DNA from: Gammaproteobacteria bacterium
GTDB lineage: Bacteria; Pseudomonadota; Gammaproteobacteria; Pseudomonadales; Halieaceae
Direction of reading: 5' to 3'
Assembly: GCA_002748505.1 (NCBI GenBank)
Contig: PDSN01000063.1
Coordinates: 1 to 8,716 of the forward strand
Length of the DNA: 8,716 nt
Of this stretch, positions 1-6,211 are shown piece by piece. Position 1 is the first letter of the stretch. Every line of letters begins with the position of its first letter. Both the position numbers and the translations under genes were made by a program. The notes below the pieces were generated by a model. That model was given only the letters and a program-made list of their open reading frames with translations. It searched no databases and had not been told where the DNA came from.

Positions 1-902
1 GCCAGCGACTGAAACTGCATCCAGGGCGTTGCCCGCTGCTCCTCGACGCTGGTGACGTTAAGGTCCACCAGACGCGGCTCGGTAAAACCCACCTTTTTGA
101 GCCAGGACAGCAGGGTATCCACCGCGGGCAAAAACCACACATTACCCATACGGGCATAGCGCCCTTCTGGTACCAGAGTCATCCCCATGGGCCCCTCGAT
201 CACCAGTGTTTCCAGCACCAGCTCACCACCTGGGCGCAGGCATTGCTTTAACTCGCGCAGATGGTCAAACGGTGAGCGGCGATGATAGAGAATCCCCATG
301 GAAAACACGGTATCGAACGCTTCGAGATCGGCTGGCACCTGTTCAATCCCCAGCGGCAACACCCAAATGCTGTCTTGCTGCAGGTACTTTTGCAGGGCGT
401 GAAACTGCACCACAAACAACGGCGTGGGATCGATGCCAATCACTTCACTCGCGCCTGCCCCTAACATGCGCCAACAGTGGTAGCCGCTGCCACAGCCAAC
501 ATCCAGCACCCGCCTGCCGCGCAAGTCTTGAATATGGGGAGCGAGTCGATCCCATTTCCAGTCCGAGCGCCACTCGGTATCAATGTGAATCCCAAACAAC
601 TCAAACGGCCCCTTGCGCCAGGGGTGCAGCGCTTTTAAGGCGGTTTCCAGGGTGTTGTGCTGCTCTTCGCTAAGCGGTTTGTTTGCGCTGGCACCCACCC
701 GACTGGCATTGAGTTCAATGTTGTCGGCGCGCAGCAAAGGCAGGGATTGCAGCGCCTCCAGCCAGCGCGCCAGATCGCCGTAGCGCTGATGGGACAAACC
801 CGTCGCCACCTGTTTTTGCAGTTGGTTGGCCCACTTCCCCAGGGAGGGGTTGTCGATATCAGTGCGCCAGCGCTGCATTAACGGTTGATAATCGATTCGC
901 AT
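1..902 (-). CDS. cmoB: tRNA U34 carboxymethyltransferase CmoB (3' end beyond window)
   Basis: CmoB transfers the carboxymethyl group of carboxy-S-adenosyl-L-methionine (made by CmoA) to 5-hydroxyuridine at tRNA position 34, giving cmo5U, which widens wobble decoding. Reading leftward from the ATG at 902-900, 300 codons are open without a stop to the window edge; the family is about 320 residues (323 in E. coli), so roughly the last 20 residues are missing. The SAM-type binding loop RVLDVGCGSGYHCW lies at about residues 131-144, followed by the acidic IGIDPT segment (155-160) and GILYHRRSPFDHL (203-215), all typical of CmoB. The C-terminal part contains the PEGRYARMGNVWFLP segment (246-260) also seen in the family. 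It starts 6 nt after the cmoA stop, with only a weak AGG for ribosome binding, so it is probably translated together with cmoA. Confidence 0.95.
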   Translation of the reverse strand, partial: MRIDYQPLMQRWRTDIDNPSLGKWANQLQKQVATGLSHQRYGDLARWLEALQSLPLLRADNIELNASRVGASANKPLSEEQHNTLETALKALHPWRKGPFELFGIHIDTEWRSDWKWDRLAPHIQDLRGRRVLDVGCGSGYHCWRMLGAGASEVIGIDPTPLFVVQFHALQKYLQQDSIWVLPLGIEQVPADLEAFDTVFSMGILYHRRSPFDHLRELKQCLRPGGELVLETLVIEGPMGMTLVPEGRYARMGNVWFLPAVDTLLSWLKKVGFTEPRLVDLNVTSVEEQRATPWMQFQSL

Positions 903-908
903 AAAAAC

Positions 909-1640
909 CTATTTCAAAGCGACCATAGAGGCAAAATTAAAACACTGAAACCACACATCGCAGCTGCGAAATCCCGCCGCCCTCATCCGCGCTTTGTGTT
1001 GCGCCAGGGTTTCCGGTATCAACACATTCTCCAGGGCGCTGCGTTTTTGTGCGATTTCAAGGTCAGAGTAGCCATTTGCCGCCTTAAACTGATGGTGCAA
1101 TTCCGTGTTCAGCGCATCGAGCGCAGGGTCGGCAAACAGAACTTTTTCGGACAGTATCACAATGCCGCCCGGTTTTAATCCTGCAAAAATACCGCGCATT
1201 AAAGCGTCGCGCTGCGCCAGGGGCACAAATTGCAGCGTAAAATTCAGCACCACCACCGAGGCGTTTTCGATAGCCGTCTCTTCAATGTTCTGACAGATAA
1301 GCTGCACCGGCGTGTTATGCGTATCCTCATCAACCAGTCGGGCACAGCGCTTGAGCATCGCCGGTGAATTATCCACACCGATGATTCGACAACCCTCCGC
1401 CACAATATGCCGACGCATAGACAAGGTAGACGCCCCCAGCGAACAACCCAGGTCGTAACACTGAGTGCCCGCGCTGGCGTAGCGCCCGCCCAGCAAACCA
1501 GTCATACCGATGATGGTGTTATAGCCGGGGACGGAGCGGTTAATCATGTCGGGAAACACATCCGCCACACGCTGATCGAAGGTGAATGCGCCCAGTTCTC
1601 CCGCGGGATGGGCGTAAATGGTGTCGCGGCGATCGCTCAC
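909..1640 (-). CDS. cmoA: carboxy-S-adenosyl-L-methionine synthase CmoA
   Basis: CmoA converts SAM and prephenate into carboxy-SAM, the donor used by CmoB for tRNA cmo5U34. The protein is 243 aa (E. coli 247). The N-terminal FDQRVADVFPDMI (residues 21-33) and RSVPGYN, the SAM-binding loop YDLGCSLGAST (62-72), GVDNSP (88-93), FTLQFVP (134-140), LKPGGI and the C-terminal WFQCFNFASMVALK match the family closely. An in-frame ATG exists upstream at 1679, but the GTG at 1640 is preferred: it is preceded at 6 nt by GGAGGA (1652-1647), and translation from it begins MSDRRDTIY, aligning with E. coli MSHRDTLF. The upstream ATG has no ribosome binding site and adds 13 unrelated residues. The stop is 6 nt before cmoB. 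A 90-nt gap separates it from the end of lon, which could allow read-through from lon or an own promoter. Confidence 0.96.
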   Translation of the reverse strand: MSDRRDTIYAHPAGELGAFTFDQRVADVFPDMINRSVPGYNTIIGMTGLLGGRYASAGTQCYDLGCSLGASTLSMRRHIVAEGCRIIGVDNSPAMLKRCARLVDEDTHNTPVQLICQNIEETAIENASVVVLNFTLQFVPLAQRDALMRGIFAGLKPGGIVILSEKVLFADPALDALNTELHHQFKAANGYSDLEIAQKRSALENVLIPETLAQHKARMRAAGFRSCDVWFQCFNFASMVALK

Positions 1641-1646
1641 GGTGAG

Positions 1647-1652
1647 TCCTCC
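1647..1652 (-). promoter_or_regulatory. Shine-Dalgarno that fixes the cmoA GTG start
   Basis: On the minus strand this reads GGAGGA, ending 6 nt before the GTG at 1640. It is the strongest ribosome binding sequence in the window and decides for the GTG over the ATG at 1679. Confidence 0.8.
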
Positions 1653-1669
1653 ACACTGTAAAGGCGCGC

Positions 1670-1678
1670 ACTTTAGCA
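1670..1678 (-). promoter_or_regulatory. possible extended -10 element for cmoA
   Basis: The minus strand reads TGCTAAAGT, which fits an extended -10 (TGn followed by TAAAGT, 4 of 6 matches to TATAAT). It would start transcription near 1663, leaving a leader of about 22 nt that still contains the cmoA ribosome binding site but excludes the ATG at 1679. No good -35 is visible 16-18 nt upstream. Weak call; cmoAB may instead be read from lon. Confidence 0.25.
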
Positions 1679-1681
1679 CAG

Positions 1682-1705
1682 TTACCGTGCCATCAGCGGC
1701 GGTAA
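1682..1705 (-). repeat. small inverted repeat in the lon-cmoA gap
   Basis: TTACCG at 1682-1687 is the exact reverse complement of CGGTAA at 1700-1705, with a 12-nt loop that can add a further GCC/GGC pairing. On the transcript it lies after the lon stop and before cmoA. There is no run of U residues after it, so it is not a classical intrinsic terminator; it could be an RNA-stabilising hairpin at the lon 3' end or chance. Confidence 0.3.
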
Positions 1706-1730
1706 GCGCCCGTGACCGCGGCGTGTTCGA

Positions 1731-4175
1731 TCAGTGCAGCGAATCCCGACTGCGCTTGTGATTAAACACGCAACTAAATACATCGCGATAGCTTTTCGCA
1801 AAGTGCACTCGCAGCCCCTCGCGCAGATAGTCGGGTAACTCGTCAAAATCCCGCTTATTGGCCGCGGGTAAAACAAGCTCGGTAATTTTACTGCGCCGCG
1901 CCGCAATCACTTTTTCGCGAATACCCCCGACTGGAAGTACATGCCCGGTCAAGGTCAGCTCGCCGGTCATTGCCAGCGGGTACTTGATACGCTGTTTGCG
2001 CGCCAGGGAGATCAGGGCCGTAGCCATGGTAACACCCGCACTGGGTCCGTCTTTGGGCGTGGCGCCCTCCGGCACGTGCAAATGCACCATGGACTTGTCG
2101 AAAAAGTCCATATCACAGCCGTAATCGCGCAGATGCGCCACCACATAACTGTAGGCGATATCCGCCGACTCGCGCATCACCTCGCCGAGCTTACCGGTAA
2201 GCTTGAAACCGCGATGCAGGGTGTGCACGCGGGTAGACTCTATGGCAAGGGTGGCACCACCCAGGCGCGTCCAGGCGAGACCCGTGGCCACCCCTACACC
2301 GCGCAGTGGTCGCTCTGGACTAAAGTGCGGTTTGCCAAGCAGCTTCTCAATATCTTTTTTACCGACGCGGATACTCTTTGCATCTTCTTCCAGCATTCGC
2401 ACAATGGATTTTCGAGCTATGCGGGCGAGTTGTTTGTCAAGCTGACGCACCCCCGCCTCGCGGCAGTAGCTGTCAATCACATAACGCAGCGCCGGTTCGT
2501 TGATTTTCAGCTGGGCAGCGCGCAGACCGTGACGCTCAAGCTGACGCGGCCACAAATGCTTGAGGGCAATAGCCAGTTTTTCCTGCGCCACATAACCAGA
2601 CAAGCGAATCGTTTCCATCCGGTCGAGCAAGGGACTGGGAATGGTATCCAACTGGTTGGCGGTGCATACAAATACCACCTTCGATAAATCCAAACGCAAA
2701 TCCAGGTAGTGATCCAGAAAATTCTGGTTCTGCTCGGGGTCCAGCACTTCCAACATCGCCGAAGCGGGGTCGCCCTGATAGGACGCCCCCATCTTGTCGA
2801 TTTCGTCGAGCATGATAACGGGGTTGGACACTTCCACTTCTTTGAATGCCTGCACCAGTTTACCGGGCATCGCGCCAATATAGGTGCGGCGATGGCCTTT
2901 GATTTCTGCCTCGTCGCGCATGCCGCCCAAACTGAAGCGATAGAACTTGCGGCCAAGCGCGCGGGCAATGGATTTACCGATGCTGGTCTTACCCACGCCC
3001 GGCGGGCCGACCAACAATAAGATAGAACCTGAAATTTCGCCGCGAAATTTACCCACGGCAATAAATTCCAAAATGCGCGCCTTGACATCCTCCAGCCCCT
3101 CATGGTCTTCCGCCAAGACCTGCCTGGCGTGATCCAGCTCCAGCTTGTCTTTGGAAAAATGCCCCCAGGGCACCGAGCTTGCCCAGTCCAGGTAATTGCG
3201 GGTTACCGCGTATTCGGGCGAACCTGATTCCAGCACCGAAAGCTTTTCCAGTTCTTCGTCAAAGCGTTTTGTCACCGCTTCATCCGGCTGCCAGCGCGCC
3301 ATGCGTTTGCGAAAGGTCTGGACATCAGAGCTGCGATCGTCCCGGGATATGCCCAGTTCCTTCTGGATAACTTTCAACTGCTCTCGCAAAAAGAAATTGC
3401 GCTGCTGATCGGACAGTTTTTCGTTGACCTGCTCACTGATTTCACTGTGCAACTCCGCCACTTCACGCTCTTTTTGCAACAGTTTGAGCACAATTTCCAT
3501 GCGTGGCAGCAGTGCCAGGGTTTCAATAACCTGCTGCAGCTCGTTGCCGTCAGCACTGGTCAAGGCGGCGGCAAAGTCTGTCAGCAAATCCGGGCGCGAG
3601 GTATTAAAATTGGCAAAGGAGTGGCGAATTTCCGCGCTATATAAAGGATTTAGCGGCAAAAGCTCTTTTACAGCTTTAAGTATAGCCATCGCATACGCTT
3701 TAATCTCGGTGGTGTCTCCCTCCCCCTTGGTGTCGGGATATTCCACCTGCGCCAGGTAAGGCATTTCCTTGCTGAGCCAGCGCACGACGCGAAAGCGGGT
3801 AATGCCCTGGGCCAAAAACCGCCCCTCTTCCAGATCGTCCACGGGTAGTCGGTGCAGACGCAGCACACAGCCCATGCGCGGCAGCGTTTCCACATCGAGA
3901 TCCTCGCCCTTGCCTGGCCCGCTGAAGCTGGCGCCCACAAAGCTGTGCCCGGCTTCCTCTATCGCCGCCAGGGTGCTGCCCCACTCCTCGGGGTCTAAGC
4001 CGACAGGTTGCAACTGCCCGGGAAAAAACGGCCGGGTGGGAATCGGTATAACAGGCAGGGTTTCAGGTAGAAACTGCTCGGCAATCGCGGGGGCGCCGCC
4101 CTCGTCTTCCACCACTTCGCCGTCAACAATGTCGGGCTCACTGGCCTTTGAAGGTTCTGGTTTTTTATCTGTCAT
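1731..4175 (-). CDS. lon: ATP-dependent Lon protease (LonA type)
   Basis: Lon is a cytosolic hexameric AAA+ serine protease that unfolds and degrades misfolded and regulatory proteins. The 814-aa protein has a Lon substrate-binding N-domain (about residues 40-230), a helical linker (about 230-360), an AAA+ module with Walker A GPPGVGKT (390-397) and Walker B VIMLDEID (453-460; D457, E458), and a C-terminal protease domain with the catalytic serine in PKDGPSAG (S712) and the lysine in GGIREK (K755). The Ser-Lys spacing of 43 residues equals that of E. coli (S679/K722). Before the N-domain there is a Lys/Asp/Glu-rich leader of about 38 residues absent from E. coli Lon (784 aa). The ATG at 4175 has TGAGGT 6 nt upstream (4187-4182) and a sigma-32-like promoter behind it. 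The usual clpX-lon-hup neighbourhood is absent, so this may be a second Lon, like the AsrA-type paralogue of Pseudomonas; that assignment is inference. Confidence 0.96.
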   Translation of the reverse strand: MTDKKPEPSKASEPDIVDGEVVEDEGGAPAIAEQFLPETLPVIPIPTRPFFPGQLQPVGLDPEEWGSTLAAIEEAGHSFVGASFSGPGKGEDLDVETLPRMGCVLRLHRLPVDDLEEGRFLAQGITRFRVVRWLSKEMPYLAQVEYPDTKGEGDTTEIKAYAMAILKAVKELLPLNPLYSAEIRHSFANFNTSRPDLLTDFAAALTSADGNELQQVIETLALLPRMEIVLKLLQKEREVAELHSEISEQVNEKLSDQQRNFFLREQLKVIQKELGISRDDRSSDVQTFRKRMARWQPDEAVTKRFDEELEKLSVLESGSPEYAVTRNYLDWASSVPWGHFSKDKLELDHARQVLAEDHEGLEDVKARILEFIAVGKFRGEISGSILLLVGPPGVGKTSIGKSIARALGRKFYRFSLGGMRDEAEIKGHRRTYIGAMPGKLVQAFKEVEVSNPVIMLDEIDKMGASYQGDPASAMLEVLDPEQNQNFLDHYLDLRLDLSKVVFVCTANQLDTIPSPLLDRMETIRLSGYVAQEKLAIALKHLWPRQLERHGLRAAQLKINEPALRYVIDSYCREAGVRQLDKQLARIARKSIVRMLEEDAKSIRVGKKDIEKLLGKPHFSPERPLRGVGVATGLAWTRLGGATLAIESTRVHTLHRGFKLTGKLGEVMRESADIAYSYVVAHLRDYGCDMDFFDKSMVHLHVPEGATPKDGPSAGVTMATALISLARKQRIKYPLAMTGELTLTGHVLPVGGIREKVIAARRSKITELVLPAANKRDFDELPDYLREGLRVHFAKSYRDVFSCVFNHKRSRDSLH

Positions 4176-4204
4176 GGCTACACCTCATCGCTACCAGCCA
4201 ACAA

Positions 4205-4232
4205 CTATGGGGGCGCGATAGCTATTTTCAAG
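4205..4232 (-). promoter_or_regulatory. sigma-32 (RpoH) heat-shock promoter of lon
   Basis: On the minus strand the gap before lon reads CTTGAAA (4232-4226), 13 nt, then CCCCATAG (4212-4205). This fits the known RpoH pattern CTTGAA, 13-15 nt, CCCCATnT; the spacing between CTTGAA and CCCCAT is 14 nt, as in E. coli dnaK P1. Transcription would begin near 4197, about 20 nt before the lon ATG, leaving room for the ribosome binding site. The same bases could also be read as a sigma-70 promoter (TTGAAA, 16 nt, CATAGT). Heat-shock control of lon is established in E. coli, which supports the call. Confidence 0.75.
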
Positions 4233-4249
4233 GCGTGCAAAGCTGGCGA

Positions 4250-4579
4250 TCAGTCTTCCGAACGTGTTGGCAGGATGCCGGGTGCCGGAAAGCTGGCAAT
4301 TTTACCGCCCCCCTCGCTCACTTTCGCCGCACCTTCTTTGTCAACTTCGTCAATGCGAATGATGGACTGTAAAGGAACATAGGAACGCTGGACACCGGCA
4401 AACTCGTTTTTTAACTTCTCAGAACCCGGGTCGACCACGATTTGCGAGCGCTCGCCGAACAATAACTCCTCGATCTCGATGAAACCCCACATATCACTTT
4501 GGTAAATCTGGCGCGCAAACACCTCAAATACTTCGTTGTTGTTGTGGAAGATTACCTTGTAAACCGGATAGTTAGCCAT
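4250..4579 (-). CDS. DUF1820-family small conserved protein
   Basis: A 109-aa soluble protein with no signal peptide or membrane segment. I recognise it as a DUF1820-type protein by the opening YPVYKVIFHNNNEVFEVFAR (residues 4-23), GFIEIEELLFG (32-42), VVDPGSEKLKNEF (48-60) and YVPLQSIIRIDEVDKEG (67-83). The function is unknown; the final 20 residues, rich in Gly, Pro and charged residues, look disordered. The start chosen is ATG 4579, because GAGGA (4588-4584) sits 4 nt before it and MANYPVYKV matches the usual beginning; the in-frame ATG at 4618 adds 13 residues without support. It is transcribed toward lon, ending 74 nt before the lon start with no terminator visible, and is divergent from miaB across a 223-nt gap. 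I recall DUF1820 genes beside miaB in Pseudomonas, which suggests a conserved pairing. Confidence 0.85.
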   Translation of the reverse strand: MANYPVYKVIFHNNNEVFEVFARQIYQSDMWGFIEIEELLFGERSQIVVDPGSEKLKNEFAGVQRSYVPLQSIIRIDEVDKEGAAKVSEGGGKIASFPAPGILPTRSED

Positions 4580-4583
4580 ATTG

Positions 4584-4588
4584 TCCTC
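4584..4588 (-). promoter_or_regulatory. Shine-Dalgarno that fixes the DUF1820 start
   Basis: The minus strand reads GAGGA, ending 4 nt before the ATG at 4579. It supports the shorter 109-aa reading over the ATG at 4618. No convincing promoter for this gene was found in the 4580-4750 stretch read on the minus strand. Confidence 0.65.
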
Positions 4589-4734
4589 TATATGTATCCA
4601 CTGGCGAGAGCGTTGCACACCCAGACTTTCACTCCCCTAACCCGGATAATTCACCTGCGCCAGACCGATTGATAAGAACGGCGGGGCGGCTATCCTATCA
4701 GCTCGCAAATAAAAAGCCAGCATTAACGCCGTCT

Positions 4735-4762
4735 CAGACTGTGTTTTTTACCCTTGAGTCTG
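4735..4762. repeat. inverted repeat flanking the miaB promoter -35 region
   Basis: CAGACT at 4735-4740 and AGTCTG at 4757-4762 are exact reverse complements, separated by 16 nt that include a run of six T. The right arm overlaps the -35 of the sigma-32-like promoter and abuts the TATAAT. It could be an operator for a dimeric regulator; a 6-bp match can also occur by chance. Confidence 0.25.
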
Positions 4763-4781
4763 TATAATTCCCGCCCCATTT
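4753..4781 (+). promoter_or_regulatory. sigma-32 (RpoH)-like promoter of miaB-ybeZYX-lnt
   Basis: CTTGAG (4753-4758, preceded by CC) is followed after 15 nt by CCCCATTT (4774-4781), a near-perfect RpoH -10 of the kind seen in E. coli dnaK and groE promoters. Transcription would begin near 4787, about 16 nt before the miaB GTG. The -35 deviates from CTTGAA by one base and the spacer is at the long end of the usual 13-15 nt. Heat-shock induction of ybeZ-ybeY is known in E. coli, so placing such a promoter at the head of this operon is sensible. Confidence 0.62.
4763..4768 (+). promoter_or_regulatory. sigma-70 -10 box (TATAAT) for miaB
   Basis: A perfect TATAAT lies inside the spacer of the sigma-32-like promoter. 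It would start transcription near 4775, giving a leader of about 28 nt before the GTG at 4803. The -35 region 16-18 nt upstream is poor (about two matches to TTGACA), so if used it may need an activator or be weak. It would give basal expression outside stress. Confidence 0.5.
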
Positions 4782-4802
4782 TCCCAAAGCAGCGGTCACA
4801 GC

Positions 4803-6149
4803 GTGAGCAAGAAACTGTATATCAAAACCCACGGTTGCCAGATGAACGAGTACGACTCGGCGCGGATGCGCGACCTGCTGGGCGAAAGTCACGACCTCGT
4901 TCCCACGGACAACCCCGAGGAAGCGGACGTACTGTTGCTCAACACCTGTTCGATTCGCGAAAAAGCGCAGGAAAAGGTGTTTCACCAATTGGGGCGCTGG
5001 AAGCCGCTAAAACAGAAGAACCCGGATCTCATCATCGGTGTGGGCGGCTGTGTGGCAAGCCAGGAAGGCGAGGAAATTGGCAAGCGCGCCCCCTATGTTG
5101 ACCTGGTGTTTGGCCCGCAAACCCTGCACCGCCTGCCGGAAATGATGGATCAGCGTGGCCCCGGCGGCACCCTGGTCGTAGATGTCAGCTTTCCAGAGAT
5201 CGAAAAGTTCGACAATCTGCCCGAACCCAAAGTCGAGGGCGCATCGGCCTTTGTCTCCATCATGGAGGGCTGCAGTAAATATTGCACATTCTGCGTTGTG
5301 CCCTACACCCGCGGCGAGGAAGTGAGCCGCCCCGTGGACGATGTGATCGCCGAAATCGCTCACCTTGCCAGCGAAGGTGTGCGCGAGGTGAACCTGCTTG
5401 GACAAAACGTCAATGCCTATCAGGGTGAAGACCACACCGGTGATATTGTGGATTTTGCCGAATTGCTGCATTTTGTCGCGCGGGTGCCCGGCATCGACCG
5501 AATCCGCTACACCACCTCACATCCCGTGGAGTTCTCTGACGCGCTGATCGACGCCTACGCCGATATTCCCCAACTGGTGGATCACTTGCACCTGCCCGTA
5601 CAAAGCGGCTCAGACAAAATCCTCATGGCCATGAAACGCGGTCACACGGCGCTTGAATACAAATCCAAGATTCGACGTCTGCGCAAGATTCGCCCCAATA
5701 TCAGCATTTCTTCGGACTTTATCATCGGCTTTCCCGGCGAGACCGATCGCGATTTTGCCGATACCTTGAAGCTGATCGATGATATTGGCTTTGACGTGTC
5801 CTTTAGCTTTATCTACAGCGCACGCCCAGGCACACCGGCCTCCGACCTGCCCGACACCACCGATGAGGCCACCAAAAAGCAGCGCCTGCAGCTGTTGCAA
5901 ACCCGCATCACCCAACAGGCTCAGGCTATCAGTCGGCGCATGGTGGGCACACAGCAGCGCATACTGGTCACTGGTCGCGCCAAAAAAGACCCAGGCCAGT
6001 TGCAGGGGCGCACGGAAAACAACCGCGTGGTGAATTTCCGCTGTGGCGATGACAGCCTGATCGGCGAATTCGCCGATGTGCTGATTCAGGAAGCACTGCC
6101 CAATTCACTGCGCGGCAGCCTGGTCGAGCATACCGCAAAGACAGGTTGA
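4803..6149 (+). CDS. miaB: tRNA-2-methylthio-N6-dimethylallyladenosine synthase MiaB
   Basis: MiaB is a radical-SAM methylthiotransferase that turns i6A37 into ms2i6A37 in tRNAs reading UNN codons, using two [4Fe-4S] clusters. The 448-aa protein shows the N-terminal UPF0004 domain with cluster cysteines C12 (KTHGCQMNEYDS), C49 (LNTCSIREKA) and C83 (GVGGCVASQEGE), then the radical-SAM motif CSKYCTFCVVPYTRG (C157, C161, C164), with QSGSD and DFIIGFPGET further on, and a C-terminal TRAM domain from about residue 380. E. coli MiaB is 474 aa. The start is GTG: translation begins MSKKLYIKTHGCQMNEYDS, aligning with E. coli MTKKLHIKTWGCQMNEYDS. Only a weak purine stretch (AGCGG) lies before it. It heads the plus-strand unit, 62 nt before ybeZ. 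Confidence 0.97.
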   Translation: MSKKLYIKTHGCQMNEYDSARMRDLLGESHDLVPTDNPEEADVLLLNTCSIREKAQEKVFHQLGRWKPLKQKNPDLIIGVGGCVASQEGEEIGKRAPYVDLVFGPQTLHRLPEMMDQRGPGGTLVVDVSFPEIEKFDNLPEPKVEGASAFVSIMEGCSKYCTFCVVPYTRGEEVSRPVDDVIAEIAHLASEGVREVNLLGQNVNAYQGEDHTGDIVDFAELLHFVARVPGIDRIRYTTSHPVEFSDALIDAYADIPQLVDHLHLPVQSGSDKILMAMKRGHTALEYKSKIRRLRKIRPNISISSDFIIGFPGETDRDFADTLKLIDDIGFDVSFSFIYSARPGTPASDLPDTTDEATKKQRLQLLQTRITQQAQAISRRMVGTQQRILVTGRAKKDPGQLQGRTENNRVVNFRCGDDSLIGEFADVLIQEALPNSLRGSLVEHTAKTG

Positions 6150-6173
6150 CTAAGCCTGCGGTGCGGTTATCCT
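6146..6173 (+). promoter_or_regulatory. possible internal sigma-70 promoter before ybeZ
   Basis: TTGACT (6146-6151, 5 of 6 matches) overlaps the miaB stop codon and is followed after 16 nt by TATCCT (6168-6173, 4 of 6). Transcription would begin near 6180, leaving about 32 nt before the ybeZ TTG. It could let ybeZYX be expressed apart from miaB. No sigma-32-like sequence is present in this gap. Confidence 0.35.
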
Positions 6174-6211
6174 ATACATTCATTCACAAGGCCTGCGAGC
6201 TATAACGCCAA

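Noticed and set aside
206..673. 155-codon plus-strand reading frame opposite cmoB
   Set aside because: It is antisense to a clear cmoB coding region, and its protein is low in sense (many Arg, Ser, Cys, Pro) with no family resemblance.
1941..2687. 248-codon plus-strand reading frame opposite lon
   Set aside because: The length is notable, but it lies entirely antisense to the AAA+ and protease domains of lon, shows no recognisable motif and has no ribosome binding site; GC-biased third positions produce such shadows.
2507..3103. 198-codon minus-strand frame inside lon
   Set aside because: It is an out-of-frame shadow of lon on the same strand, rich in Trp, Cys and Arg; lon itself is intact through this stretch, so it is not evidence of a frameshift.
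5007..5471. 154-codon minus-strand frame opposite miaB
   Set aside because: Antisense to the conserved radical-SAM region; composition reflects the complementary strand and nothing in it resembles a protein family.
6154..6197. Repeated GCCTGCG in the miaB-ybeZ gap, considered as terminator or binding sites
   Set aside because: The copies are direct, only 7 bp, cannot form a hairpin with each other, and no T run follows; likely chance.
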